Below are positions 34,331 through 43,600 of a DNA stretch of 44,085 nucleotides, in pieces. Origin of the DNA: Comamonas sp. lk (lineage in GTDB: Bacteria; Pseudomonadota; Gammaproteobacteria; Burkholderiales; Burkholderiaceae_C); NCBI GenBank assembly GCA_943324505.2, contig CALPLW020000002.1, positions 1 through 44,085 on the forward strand. The letters run 5' to 3'. Below the pieces are notes generated by a model. That model saw nothing but the letters and a program-made list of their open reading frames with translations. It ran no database searches and was not told the DNA's origin. Made by a program: the position numbers and the translations under genes. The stretch's first letter is position 1; each line of letters begins with the position of its first letter.

Positions 34331-35653
34331 ATGCCCCAAAATTTTGACTCCGTCATCGTCGGCGCCGGCTTCACCGGCCTCACTGCTGCGCTTGAACTGG
34401 CCCGTGCCGGCAAGAAAGTGCTGGTGCTCGAGGCCGACACCGTGCCCGGCGGCCTGGCCAGCACCTTTGAGTTCAAAGACGGCGTCACCATCGAAAAGTT
34501 TTACCACCACTGGTTTGACAACGACGAGTACGTGCCCAAGCTCGTCAAATCACTGGGCATGGACGGCGATATCGTCACCATGCCCTCCAAGACCGGCATG
34601 TACTTCAACGGCCGCCACTGGCGCCTGTCCAGCCCGCTGGACCTGATGCGCTTCAAGCCGCTCTCCTTCATAGACCGCATACGCTTGGGGTTGGTGGTGC
34701 TGCAGGTGCGCCGAGTCAAAGACTGGAAAGCCATTGAGCACCTCTCCATTCGCGAGTGGCTGGAGCCGCTATGCGGAAAAAACGTGTTCCGCATCGTCTG
34801 GCAGCCCCTGCTGGAGAGCAAGTTTTCTGTTTTCGCCGACGTGGTCAACGCCGTCTGGATGTGGAAAAAGCTGGTCTTGCGCGGCAGTACCCGTGACCCT
34901 AAAGGCGGCGAGCAGCTGGCCTACTTCAGGGGCGGCTTCGGCCGCCTGGCCCAGGCCATCGCCGCAGAACTGACCCGCCTGGGCAGCGAGGTGCGCTACG
35001 CCACGCCCGTGACCGGCGTGACCACGGCCCATGACCGGGTCACGGCGCTGCACACCCCGGCCGGCCCTGTCGCTGGCGACCGCTACCTGTTCACCCCGTC
35101 ATTTCCCATCATCGCCCAATGCTTTGAGGGCGCCGCCAGCCCCGAGTGGCTGGCGAGCCTGCGCCGCGTGAAATACCTGGCCAACCTGTGCCTGACACTG
35201 GAGCTGGACCGCAGCCTGTCTGACACTTACTGGCTCAACGTCAACGACCCCGGCTTCCCCTTTGTTGGCGTTATCGAACACACCAATTTCGACTCGCCCG
35301 ACAACTACCAGGGCCGCCACATCGTTTACCTGTCTCGCTACCTGGCCAAGCAAGACCCCCTCTGGGACTACGCAGACGACGACTATCTGGCCTTCTGCGT
35401 CCAGCACCTGCAGCGCATGTTCCCCGCGCTGCAGCGTGAATGGGTGCTGGACTTCCGAATCTGGCGCGCCGACTACGCCCAACCTGTCACCGAGCGGGGC
35501 TACTCGGCCTATGTGCCGGCCCACACCACGCCGTTCACCAATGCCTGGATTGGCACCATGGCCCAAATCTACCCGCAGGACCGCGGCACCAACTACGCCA
35601 TACGCGACGGACAGACCATGGCCACCCTCATGCTGGCTGCGCCGGCCGCCTGA
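34331..35653 (+). CDS. FAD-dependent oxidoreductase (amine oxidase/protoporphyrinogen oxidase-like)
   Basis: FDSVIVGAGFTGLTAALELARAGKKVLVLEADTVPGGLASTFEFKDGVTIEKFYHHWF. Confidence 0.88.
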   Translation: MPQNFDSVIVGAGFTGLTAALELARAGKKVLVLEADTVPGGLASTFEFKDGVTIEKFYHHWFDNDEYVPKLVKSLGMDGDIVTMPSKTGMYFNGRHWRLSSPLDLMRFKPLSFIDRIRLGLVVLQVRRVKDWKAIEHLSIREWLEPLCGKNVFRIVWQPLLESKFSVFADVVNAVWMWKKLVLRGSTRDPKGGEQLAYFRGGFGRLAQAIAAELTRLGSEVRYATPVTGVTTAHDRVTALHTPAGPVAGDRYLFTPSFPIIAQCFEGAASPEWLASLRRVKYLANLCLTLELDRSLSDTYWLNVNDPGFPFVGVIEHTNFDSPDNYQGRHIVYLSRYLAKQDPLWDYADDDYLAFCVQHLQRMFPALQREWVLDFRIWRADYAQPVTERGYSAYVPAHTTPFTNAWIGTMAQIYPQDRGTNYAIRDGQTMATLMLAAPAA

Positions 35654-35665
35654 GGCCCGCCCGGC

Positions 35666-37570
35666 ATGGCCCCCGCCATCACACTGCTGCTGGCCGCCGC
35701 CGCGCTGCTTGTAAGCTCGGCCGATGTTATCCAGAGCCAGTCGGTGGACCTGGCCCACCACTACGCCCTGGTGGTACGGCTGACGCAAGACTGGGTGCTG
35801 CAAAACGCCGCCGACCCCAGCTTGGGCGAGATGAACTTTTACCCCCGGCTGGCGCACCAGTTCGCCGCCGTCTTGGCACGCCTGGTCGGCTCGCCGCTGC
35901 TGGGACTGCACCTCACGTCGCTGCTGGCCATCTTTGTCTGTTGGGCCAGCCTGGCTGCCATGCTGCTCAGCCTGCCGCGCCGCGCCGCCATCGGCAGCGC
36001 CCTGGCCTTTGCGCTGCTGTTGGCCCTTAACCGACATACCCTGCACCTGGATCTGCATGGCGCCGAGGTCATTTCCAACTATTTCTTTGCCCAACTGGTT
36101 GCTCAGGCCTTTGTACTCGCCATGGTGGCGCTGGCCCTGCGCCTGGAGCAAGCCGCAGCAGCAGCCTGGCAGCGCCACGCGGGGCTGGGGCTGGCGGTGT
36201 ATGTGGCCGCCTCCATCCACCTCCTGCCAGCGCTCATGCTTTTGCTGGTGTTTTTAGGGCTGGTTGGCTTGGAGCTGCTGCGCCTGGCCCGGCACAACAG
36301 CCCGCGCCCCTGGCCAACCATGGCCGTCCACGTGCTGCTGGTGATACTCACCTGCCTCGCGCTGGCCCGTCACCCCACCCTCGCCGTGATGCGCGACATC
36401 AGCGGGGCCAACGGTCATGTTATTGCAGGCTTCATGCCCGGCATCAACCAGTTTTTGCTGTATGCCCTGTTGCTGCTTGCCAGCTCTGCGGCTTTGCTGC
36501 GGCACTGGTGGCGGTGCGCAGCCCAGCACAAAGGGCAGGGCGGCGGCGCTCTGGCACTCAAGTACCTTGCGCTGTACGGCCTGGCTGCAGCCGGGCTGTG
36601 CCTGCTGCAGGTGCTGGCGCTCTGGCTCGGCCACGGCTCTGAATACGCCGTTCATAAGTACCTGTTTGCGTTGAACACATTGCTCGTGTTGCAACTGGCC
36701 CTGTGGCTCAGTCTGCCTCGGTCCGCCCCACCGCTTAGGCCCGAGCCGGCCCGCCACGTGCTGCTGTGGCCCCTGCTCACCATCGTGGCCTGGTATGGCG
36801 TTCTGCCGGGCAAGACCGGCCTGGACACCTCGGCGCTTCTGCGGCTGGAGCAGCAAGTCATGGCCCGGCAAGACCTGCGCATGCCCGACCAGCCTGGCCG
36901 CTACAACCATGTCCAAAACGTAGGCCAGTTCCCCCCAATGGTTGACTACATGCTCACCATCGGCCTGCTTCACACGCCGCGCGCCGTCACCCGGTTCAGC
37001 CAGCCCGACAGCGATTCGCTGAACTGGCGCATCGTCGGCAGCTTGGTCACCGGCGCCGGCAGCGCGCTGGACCGCCACGCTGCCTGCCGCCGTGCCCCGC
37101 CGTCCGGCGGCCTGGCCGTGCTGGACGGCGCCTGCCTCGGCCGAGCGCTGGGCCTGCGGCACATCATCGGCTTTACCTCGCTGCACCCCGCCCACCCTTG
37201 TGTGGCCACCGGCTTGAGCGTGGCTGAAGCCTTTGGCACCTGGACGGCGTCCAAAACCGTCACCCTACGATGCCCCTTGCCGTCACCAGACGAGCTACGG
37301 CCGCGCCGCCTGGAGATCGAGGCCAGTGCTTTTTTGCACCGCGTGCCCGCCCAGACGGTACACATCGGCGTTCTTGGCCAGCCCCTGAAAAGCTATGTTT
37401 TTGATAGCAATAAACCCACGCAGAGCATGGCCCTGGAGCTTCCTGAGGGCTTGGCCTCTGAGGTACAGATTGAGCTGCACCTGCCCAATGCGACGGCACC
37501 CAGCCAGCTCGGCCTAGGGGCAGACGCCCGGGTGCTTGGCCTGTCTTTGCGCAGCCTGGAGTTCAAATAA
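35666..37570 (+). CDS. Polytopic membrane protein, possibly GT-C-type glycosyltransferase
   Basis: 634 aa; N-terminal two-thirds made of many hydrophobic helices; C-terminal soluble portion. No decisive family motif recognised. Confidence 0.6.
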   Translation: MAPAITLLLAAAALLVSSADVIQSQSVDLAHHYALVVRLTQDWVLQNAADPSLGEMNFYPRLAHQFAAVLARLVGSPLLGLHLTSLLAIFVCWASLAAMLLSLPRRAAIGSALAFALLLALNRHTLHLDLHGAEVISNYFFAQLVAQAFVLAMVALALRLEQAAAAAWQRHAGLGLAVYVAASIHLLPALMLLLVFLGLVGLELLRLARHNSPRPWPTMAVHVLLVILTCLALARHPTLAVMRDISGANGHVIAGFMPGINQFLLYALLLLASSAALLRHWWRCAAQHKGQGGGALALKYLALYGLAAAGLCLLQVLALWLGHGSEYAVHKYLFALNTLLVLQLALWLSLPRSAPPLRPEPARHVLLWPLLTIVAWYGVLPGKTGLDTSALLRLEQQVMARQDLRMPDQPGRYNHVQNVGQFPPMVDYMLTIGLLHTPRAVTRFSQPDSDSLNWRIVGSLVTGAGSALDRHAACRRAPPSGGLAVLDGACLGRALGLRHIIGFTSLHPAHPCVATGLSVAEAFGTWTASKTVTLRCPLPSPDELRPRRLEIEASAFLHRVPAQTVHIGVLGQPLKSYVFDSNKPTQSMALELPEGLASEVQIELHLPNATAPSQLGLGADARVLGLSLRSLEFK

Positions 37571-37622
37571 GCCAGGTCCCAAGCCAACCATGCCCCACCG
37601 GTACTTTGGCGAGCGGCTTGGC

Positions 37623-38978
37623 TCAGTGCGGCAACTGCCACTCCCAGCTCAGCTGCACCTGGCTGCTCTGGTAGGTGAACAGTGACACGTTTTCTTCATT
37701 GCGCACATGGCGCAGCTCCAGGCGCAGCGCCTGCCGCGCCGCCACAGGCACCGACAAGGCGGCGCGCAGCAATGTGCTCAGCTGCTCCCGCCGCTCGTCG
37801 ATCAAACCAGGCGCATAGACTTGCTGGCCTCGCCAGCTTTGCACGCTCATGCCCAACTCTGCCGCCACCTGCCCGGCCAGCGGCACGCGCGCCGCCAGCC
37901 CCACTACTGCACCGTTGCGGTCACCGCCTGGGCGCTGCGCCTGCCCCTGGTCCAGCGCAAAACCCGCGCTGGCTTGCACCCAGCTCCCATGCAGCTCATA
38001 GGCCAGCAGGCCTCGCAACTCCGCCACTTGCGAGTCAAACCCGCTCAAGGTGGGGTAGGCAGCACCAGTCCAGCTGCCAGACCCGCCCAGCAACCAACCG
38101 GCAGGCAAGCGCCATGTCCCAGGCAACACCGCCGCCGCTGGCGCCAGTGCCTGCAACTGCAGCTGCGCCTGGCGTTGGTAAAGCGCCCCGCCCACGCTCG
38201 TCAGGCCCACGGCTGCGTTGGCCCGCCAACCCCAGGTCCCCCACTGCCAGGGGCGATCCAGCCCCAGCATCAACGCGCCCAAGTCATACTGCGCGTAATG
38301 GTTATGTCCACGGGCCTGAACCTGGGCATAGGCCAGCGTGCCATCAGCCGCCAGGGGTAAAGACAATTCAAGTAGCGCGGCCTTGAACTGGTCTGGGCGG
38401 GGGGTGTACTCAGCGGCCAGCATCAGCGGCGTGGCGTTGGCGCCGCTGCCCAGCGTGAAGCTGGGGTTGCTGGCGCCTTGGTTCACATTGCTGTCGGTGC
38501 CCAGCCCCAGTCGCAGGCGGGTGCTGGCCCCAGGCAGCTCACGCCGGCACCCCTGTTTGCGCAGCGACTCAATCGCCTCCTGCAGCGCCGGCGGCGGCGC
38601 AAATCTATCGGTGACCGTGGCAAACAAAGCCTCGGCCTCCTGGTCTTGCCCCATATTGCAATGCAACACCGCCAGGTCCAGCCAGGCGCCCGCATGCTCG
38701 GGCTGCAGCGCCAGCAGTTGCAGCAAGGCCTCCCGTGCCTCGGCATTGCGGCCGTCAGCCATCCAATGCAAAGCCTGCTGGTACAGCGCCTCGCCGTCGA
38801 TGGCAGCGGTTTGCGCATTGACCACACTGGCCCACACGCACAGGGCAGCGGCCAGCAATGCCCCCCCGGGGAAAACAAAAGACAAGGGCAAACTCTTTAC
38901 TTTATAAATTAGCGCTTCAGTATAAAATGAACTTGCGACCGCTAAACCGGCCCCACACAAACTCCGAACAAGTCTCAT
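37623..38978 (-). CDS. TPR plus outer-membrane beta-barrel protein (Slam-like architecture, tentative)
   Basis: Two TPR-like motifs (EALYQQALHWMADGRNAEAREALLQLLALQPEHAGAWLDLAVLHCNMGQDQEAEALF), then LRLGLGTDSNVNQGASNPSFTLG and alternating beta strands ending ...SSQVQLSWEWQLPH. The true start may be downstream of 38978, near the signal-like LPLSFVFPGGALLAAALCVWASVVNA. Confidence 0.72.
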   Translation of the reverse strand: MRLVRSLCGAGLAVASSFYTEALIYKVKSLPLSFVFPGGALLAAALCVWASVVNAQTAAIDGEALYQQALHWMADGRNAEAREALLQLLALQPEHAGAWLDLAVLHCNMGQDQEAEALFATVTDRFAPPPALQEAIESLRKQGCRRELPGASTRLRLGLGTDSNVNQGASNPSFTLGSGANATPLMLAAEYTPRPDQFKAALLELSLPLAADGTLAYAQVQARGHNHYAQYDLGALMLGLDRPWQWGTWGWRANAAVGLTSVGGALYQRQAQLQLQALAPAAAVLPGTWRLPAGWLLGGSGSWTGAAYPTLSGFDSQVAELRGLLAYELHGSWVQASAGFALDQGQAQRPGGDRNGAVVGLAARVPLAGQVAAELGMSVQSWRGQQVYAPGLIDERREQLSTLLRAALSVPVAARQALRLELRHVRNEENVSLFTYQSSQVQLSWEWQLPH

Positions 38979-40467
38979 GCTTTACGCACGCACTTATCGT
39001 CAACTACTTGTCTGCATGGCCCTCATGCTGGGCGGATGGGGCGCTGCTTGCGCGCAAGCTGTGGGTACCGTGGTGCAGGCGGTGGGCAACGCCCGCATCG
39101 CCGGGCAACCAGCCAACCTGGGCAACGTTGTCCAGGCCGGGCAGCCCCTGACCACTGGCGAGGCCAGCTACCCGTACATCAAAACCACCGACGGCGGTTT
39201 TTTAATCCTCCGCCCGGGAAGCACCGCGCAGGTTATTGCCTACCAGGTGGACGCCGCCAACCCGGCCAACAGCCAGTTCAAGCTCGAACTCAGCCAAGGA
39301 GTGGCGCGCAGCATCTCGGGTAGTGCAGTTAAAAATGCGCGCCAAAGCTTCCGTTTCAACACCCCCGTGGCGGCCATCGGCGTACGCGGCACAGACTTCA
39401 CCGTGTACACCGATGACCAAACCACCCGCGTCAGCGTGCTCACGGGCGGGGTGGTGGTCAGTGGCTTTGGTGGCGGCTGCCTGCCCCAGGGCAACGGCCC
39501 CTGTGAAGGCGCCAACAAGCGCGAGTTGTTCGCCGGCCAGGCCGGTCAAATTTTGCAGGTCTTGCGTGGCCAGGCCAGCCCGCAGATACTGAACGCCAGC
39601 CCCCTTGCACCCGACCTGACCGCACCGCCCCGGCCAGACGAACCGCCCAAGCCGGTAGCCAGCGCCACTGCGCCGGTGTCCGTGCCCGTGCCCGCCCCCA
39701 TTGCCGCGCTGCCACTGGCCTCCGCCCCCCTGGAGCCAAACCTGGCGCAGGTCAAACTGGTAGCCCTGGACATCTCAACACCCCGGGTTACAGCCACCAA
39801 CACCGTACCTGTGGTGGCGCCGCTGCCCGTCGCAGTGGTGGTCACCCAAACAGTCCCAGCTGAGGTGCCGTTACCCGTGCCAGTGGCAGTGGTGCAGCCC
39901 GTGCCGGTGGTGGTGGTGCAGCCAGCACCGGTTGTGGTGGTGCCACCAACGCCTTTGGTGCCGGCTTTGGTGTGGGGCCGCTGGCAAGCGCTGGCAGACT
40001 CGCCAGCCACCACAGACCTTCCCACCATCATGTCAGCAGGTCGGTTGGTGGGCGCCAACAGTTACTACGCGCTGGCCCGGAGCACAGGCACGCCATGGGA
40101 GAGCCCGGCTAGCGGCGGCGTCAGCTTTAGCCTGGACAGCGCCCAAGCCCTCGTGCGAACAGACGGTACCGGCGCCACGGCCGCTGCTGCTGTACAAAAC
40201 GCCAGCCTGAGCGTCAACTTTGCCGCGAGCAGCTTCGCCACCCGCCTTGACCTGCTGGCCCAGAACAAAACCACCACCCTGACCGCAGAGGGCAGCGTTG
40301 GTAAGGATGGCCTTTTTGGCAACGGAACCCAGTTTGCCCCTGGCAGCAGCATGATGGTCCAGGGCGCCCTGGCCAGCCATGGCGCCGGTACGCGGGCTGC
40401 GTATCTGTTTCAGTCTCGGCTGGACGGCGCCACCACCGCCTATGGCGTCACAAGTTGGATCAAATAG
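38977..40467 (+). CDS. FecR-domain protein with Pro/Val-rich linker and C-terminal barrel-like domain
   Basis: Signal peptide; GTVVQAVGNARIAGQPANLGNVVQAGQPLTTGEASYPYIKTTDGGFLILRPGSTAQV...TPVAAIGVRGTDFTVYTDDQTTRVSVLTGGVVV (FecR), PVPVVVVQPAPVVVVPPTP linker, C-terminal VNFAASSFATRLDL...GSVGKDGLFG...GTRAAYLFQSRLDGATTAYGVTSWIK. Confidence 0.85.
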   Translation: MLYARTYRQLLVCMALMLGGWGAACAQAVGTVVQAVGNARIAGQPANLGNVVQAGQPLTTGEASYPYIKTTDGGFLILRPGSTAQVIAYQVDAANPANSQFKLELSQGVARSISGSAVKNARQSFRFNTPVAAIGVRGTDFTVYTDDQTTRVSVLTGGVVVSGFGGGCLPQGNGPCEGANKRELFAGQAGQILQVLRGQASPQILNASPLAPDLTAPPRPDEPPKPVASATAPVSVPVPAPIAALPLASAPLEPNLAQVKLVALDISTPRVTATNTVPVVAPLPVAVVVTQTVPAEVPLPVPVAVVQPVPVVVVQPAPVVVVPPTPLVPALVWGRWQALADSPATTDLPTIMSAGRLVGANSYYALARSTGTPWESPASGGVSFSLDSAQALVRTDGTGATAAAAVQNASLSVNFAASSFATRLDLLAQNKTTTLTAEGSVGKDGLFGNGTQFAPGSSMMVQGALASHGAGTRAAYLFQSRLDGATTAYGVTSWIK

Positions 40468-40532
40468 CGCTAGTGCGGCTGTTTGTTGCATACGCGCCAC
40501 ATGCCACTTAATCCTCTTGTCGCGTGATAAGA

Positions 40533-40548
40533 TGTGATGGTCGTCACA
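40533..40548 (+). promoter_or_regulatory. Perfect CRP-type operator TGTGA-TGGTCG-TCACA
   Basis: Exact TGTGA-N6-TCACA palindrome in the 188-bp gap upstream of the RTX/S-layer-like gene. Confidence 0.7.
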
Positions 40549-40655
40549 CTATTCGAAAGCTAGTGTTGTGACACTCTGATACGGATAGTGATTGTTCAAT
40601 CAAGGCAGGCATTTACCTGCTGCGAAGACAAATTTTTTAACTAGGAGTAATTTAT

Positions 40656-43600
40656 ATGGCCGTTACCAGTACGCAGATTCAGCAGCTTTATGTTGCCTAT
40701 TTTGCACGCCCAGCAGACCCTGTTGGCTTGAACTTCTACATCGAATCGGCCGCAGCGAGTACTGCTGCTGGCACCTCTGACGCCACCATCCTTGACAGTA
40801 TTAGCACCACTTTTGCAGCTTCTGCTGAGTACACCGCTAATTTCACGGGCATGAGCAATGCACAGATCGTGAACCAGGTTTACCAGAACCTGTTTAGCCA
40901 CTCTGCAGACACTGCTGGCCTGTTGTATTGGGCTGGCAAGCTGACAAGCGGTGCCTTGACCGTCAGCAACATCGTGCGCGCGATCAGCACAAGCGCTGTT
41001 GGTGCAAACAACGTGGACGGCGTAGCATTTGGCAGCAAAGTAACAGCTGCAGAATCCTTCACCGCCTCATTGACCACCGCTGATCAAATCATTGGCTACA
41101 GCGGTACCGCAGCTGGCGTATTGGCCAAGGCTTACATCACTTCGGTCAACTCTGCTGCTACGCTGGCAACTGCCATCGTACCGGCCACTCTGACCAGCAC
41201 GGTGACCAGTGTGGTTGCCGCAGGTAATTATGTTGCCGGCTCGACTTTCACGCTCACTACTGGTGTGGACAGCGGCACAAGCTTCACTGGCAACTCAGGC
41301 GCTGACACTTTCAATGGTGTTATTGTTAACACCGGTGCGGCCAACACAACTGGCACAACATTTGCTGCTGGTGATGCGCTTAGCGGCGGCACTGGTACAG
41401 ACACATTGAACGTCTCTGTTACAGGCACTTTTGCTGGAACCACCGCGGGTGTCACGCTGACCGGCATCGAGAAAGTCTTAGTTAGCAACGTCAGTGGCAC
41501 CACCCAGTCCATCAGCTTCGCTTTGGCAGACTCCTCTTTGACCACTGTTGGTCACGCTTCCAGCAACACCGGCGGTGTTACAACCTTCACCGGCCTGAAC
41601 AAAATCGTTGCCTCTGAATTGAGTAACGGCGATGCCGGCATCACGTTGACCTACAACTCCACAGTGATTGCTGGTACAGCTGACTCCGCCAGCCTGACTT
41701 TGTCTAACCAAACGGGCGGCACTTTCACATCTACCGGCATCGAGACTCTGAACGTTGTATCAAACACCTCGGCCAACACGGTAACTTTGGCCGCTGGCCC
41801 AACCACGGTAAACGTCTCTGGCGCAGCGAGCCTGACTCTGGGCGCATTGGATACAGGCATCACAACACTGAACGCCAGTTCAAGCACCGGCGGTGTGGTA
41901 GCCACATTGAGCTCAACCGCTACAGCCGTTATCACAGGCTCTTCGGGTAATGACACCTTCACGGCTGGCACCAACATGAGTGGCGTAGGCGCAGTGAACG
42001 CTGGTAACGGTACAGATACTTTGGTCTCTACTGCTGATGCACTGATCGCAGCAGCTGCTGACGGTGCGCGTTTCACCAACTTTGAAACCCTCAGCATTTT
42101 GAGTGCAACCGATGGCGGCACTGCTAACTCAACCCGTACACAGAACATGTCGCAGATCAGCGGCATCACAACTGTGAACGTTACCTCGACACGAGCAAAC
42201 GGTGGTGCCCAAGCTGATACAACGCATACAGTGACGTTGTCAAACCTTGCCGCGACAACTAACACCCTGAACATTACAGGCCAGTCGAACAGCGACGCAA
42301 CAACTACCGATGACTTCGACGTCAGTGTGGTAGCTACGCGTGCTCTGAACACAACAGCTGATGCGATGACCGTCAATTTGGGTACGTCTACCGCAACAGT
42401 GGGCACCACCGCCACGGCTACGGGTACGGCCGCTGCCGGCGGCAATACCTTGGCTATCTCCTTGGCCAACGAAGAGTCCATCACCATCAACTCATTGGGT
42501 GGTACTTCCGGCACCAACTTTGTTGCTGCTTTGACAAACGGCGCAGCGACATCTGTGACTGCAACCGGTGCACGTGCACTGTCATTTGCATCTATGTCAA
42601 GCGCGGTTGTCACGTCAATCAACGCCTCGGCCATGACCGCTGCGTTCATCATGGGTACCAACGCAGGCGCAGTTGCCTCTACCATCACCGGTGGTACAGG
42701 CGCTGACACCTTGACCGGCGGCTCTGCTGCTGATAACATCTCCGGCGGCACTGGTGCCGACTCCATCACCGGTGCAGCGGGTGCTGACGTCATCACGGGT
42801 GGCGACGGCAACGACACCATTGTCGGCGGCGCTGGCATCGACAACCTCAGTGGCGGTGCTGGTAATGACACGTTTAACGTGACGACCATTGGTGACTTCA
42901 CCTCACTGACAACAGCCGAAGTGGTGAGCGGTGGTGACGGGACAGCAGATAACCTGTCGTTCTCGCAAACCGCTACTGTGCTGACCATCGCTGCAACTGA
43001 TCTGACTGGCATCAGTGGGATTGAAACCATCACTGTCAACGGCACTTCCGCTGCAGGTACCGTCACGCTTACAGACGCTGTCTACACGGCAAACGGTGCA
43101 ACCACCCTGACCATCGTTGACGGTGATCTGACACAGGGCGCTTTGACTGTAAACGCTTCCGCCTTGACATCGACCAACTCGGTCGTGACGACTGGTAACA
43201 CAAGCACTGGCGTAAACGACAGTTTGGTCGGTGGTGCTGGCAACGATACCTTCAATTTCTCAACCACTACTGGCTTGGAAACAGGCGATACAGTGACCGG
43301 CGGTGCTGGCACTGACACCATCTCTCTGTCAGCTGCAGCAGCAGTGACGGCGGTGCTGAACAACACAACCTTGGTCGAATCGATTGTTACAACCGGTACT
43401 GCCGCTGACGTGAGCATCACCGTGGGTGCAGATGCTGTTATCGCTGCCTCTGGCACGTTGACAACTAGTGCAGCTTCGTTGACCGCTGGTGGCGCTATTG
43501 AGTTGACCTACAACGGTGCAGCCATTACCACAGCGTCCAAGATTCAAAACGTCACAGGCTCTGCGGGTGACGACATTATCGCTGGCGGTGCAGGAAATGA

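Noticed and set aside
37571-37622. CCAAGCC/GGCTTGG inverted repeat in the convergent gap as a bidirectional terminator
   Set aside because: Only a 7-bp stem with a long loop and no T-tract; too weak to call.
41651-43066. 471-aa minus-strand ORF (and 43082..43456 minus) in the RTX region
   Set aside because: Antisense to the RTX/S-layer-like gene; Val/Pro/Ala repeats mirror the codons of the Thr/Ala/Gly-rich sense protein, and the sense frame has RBS and domain matches.
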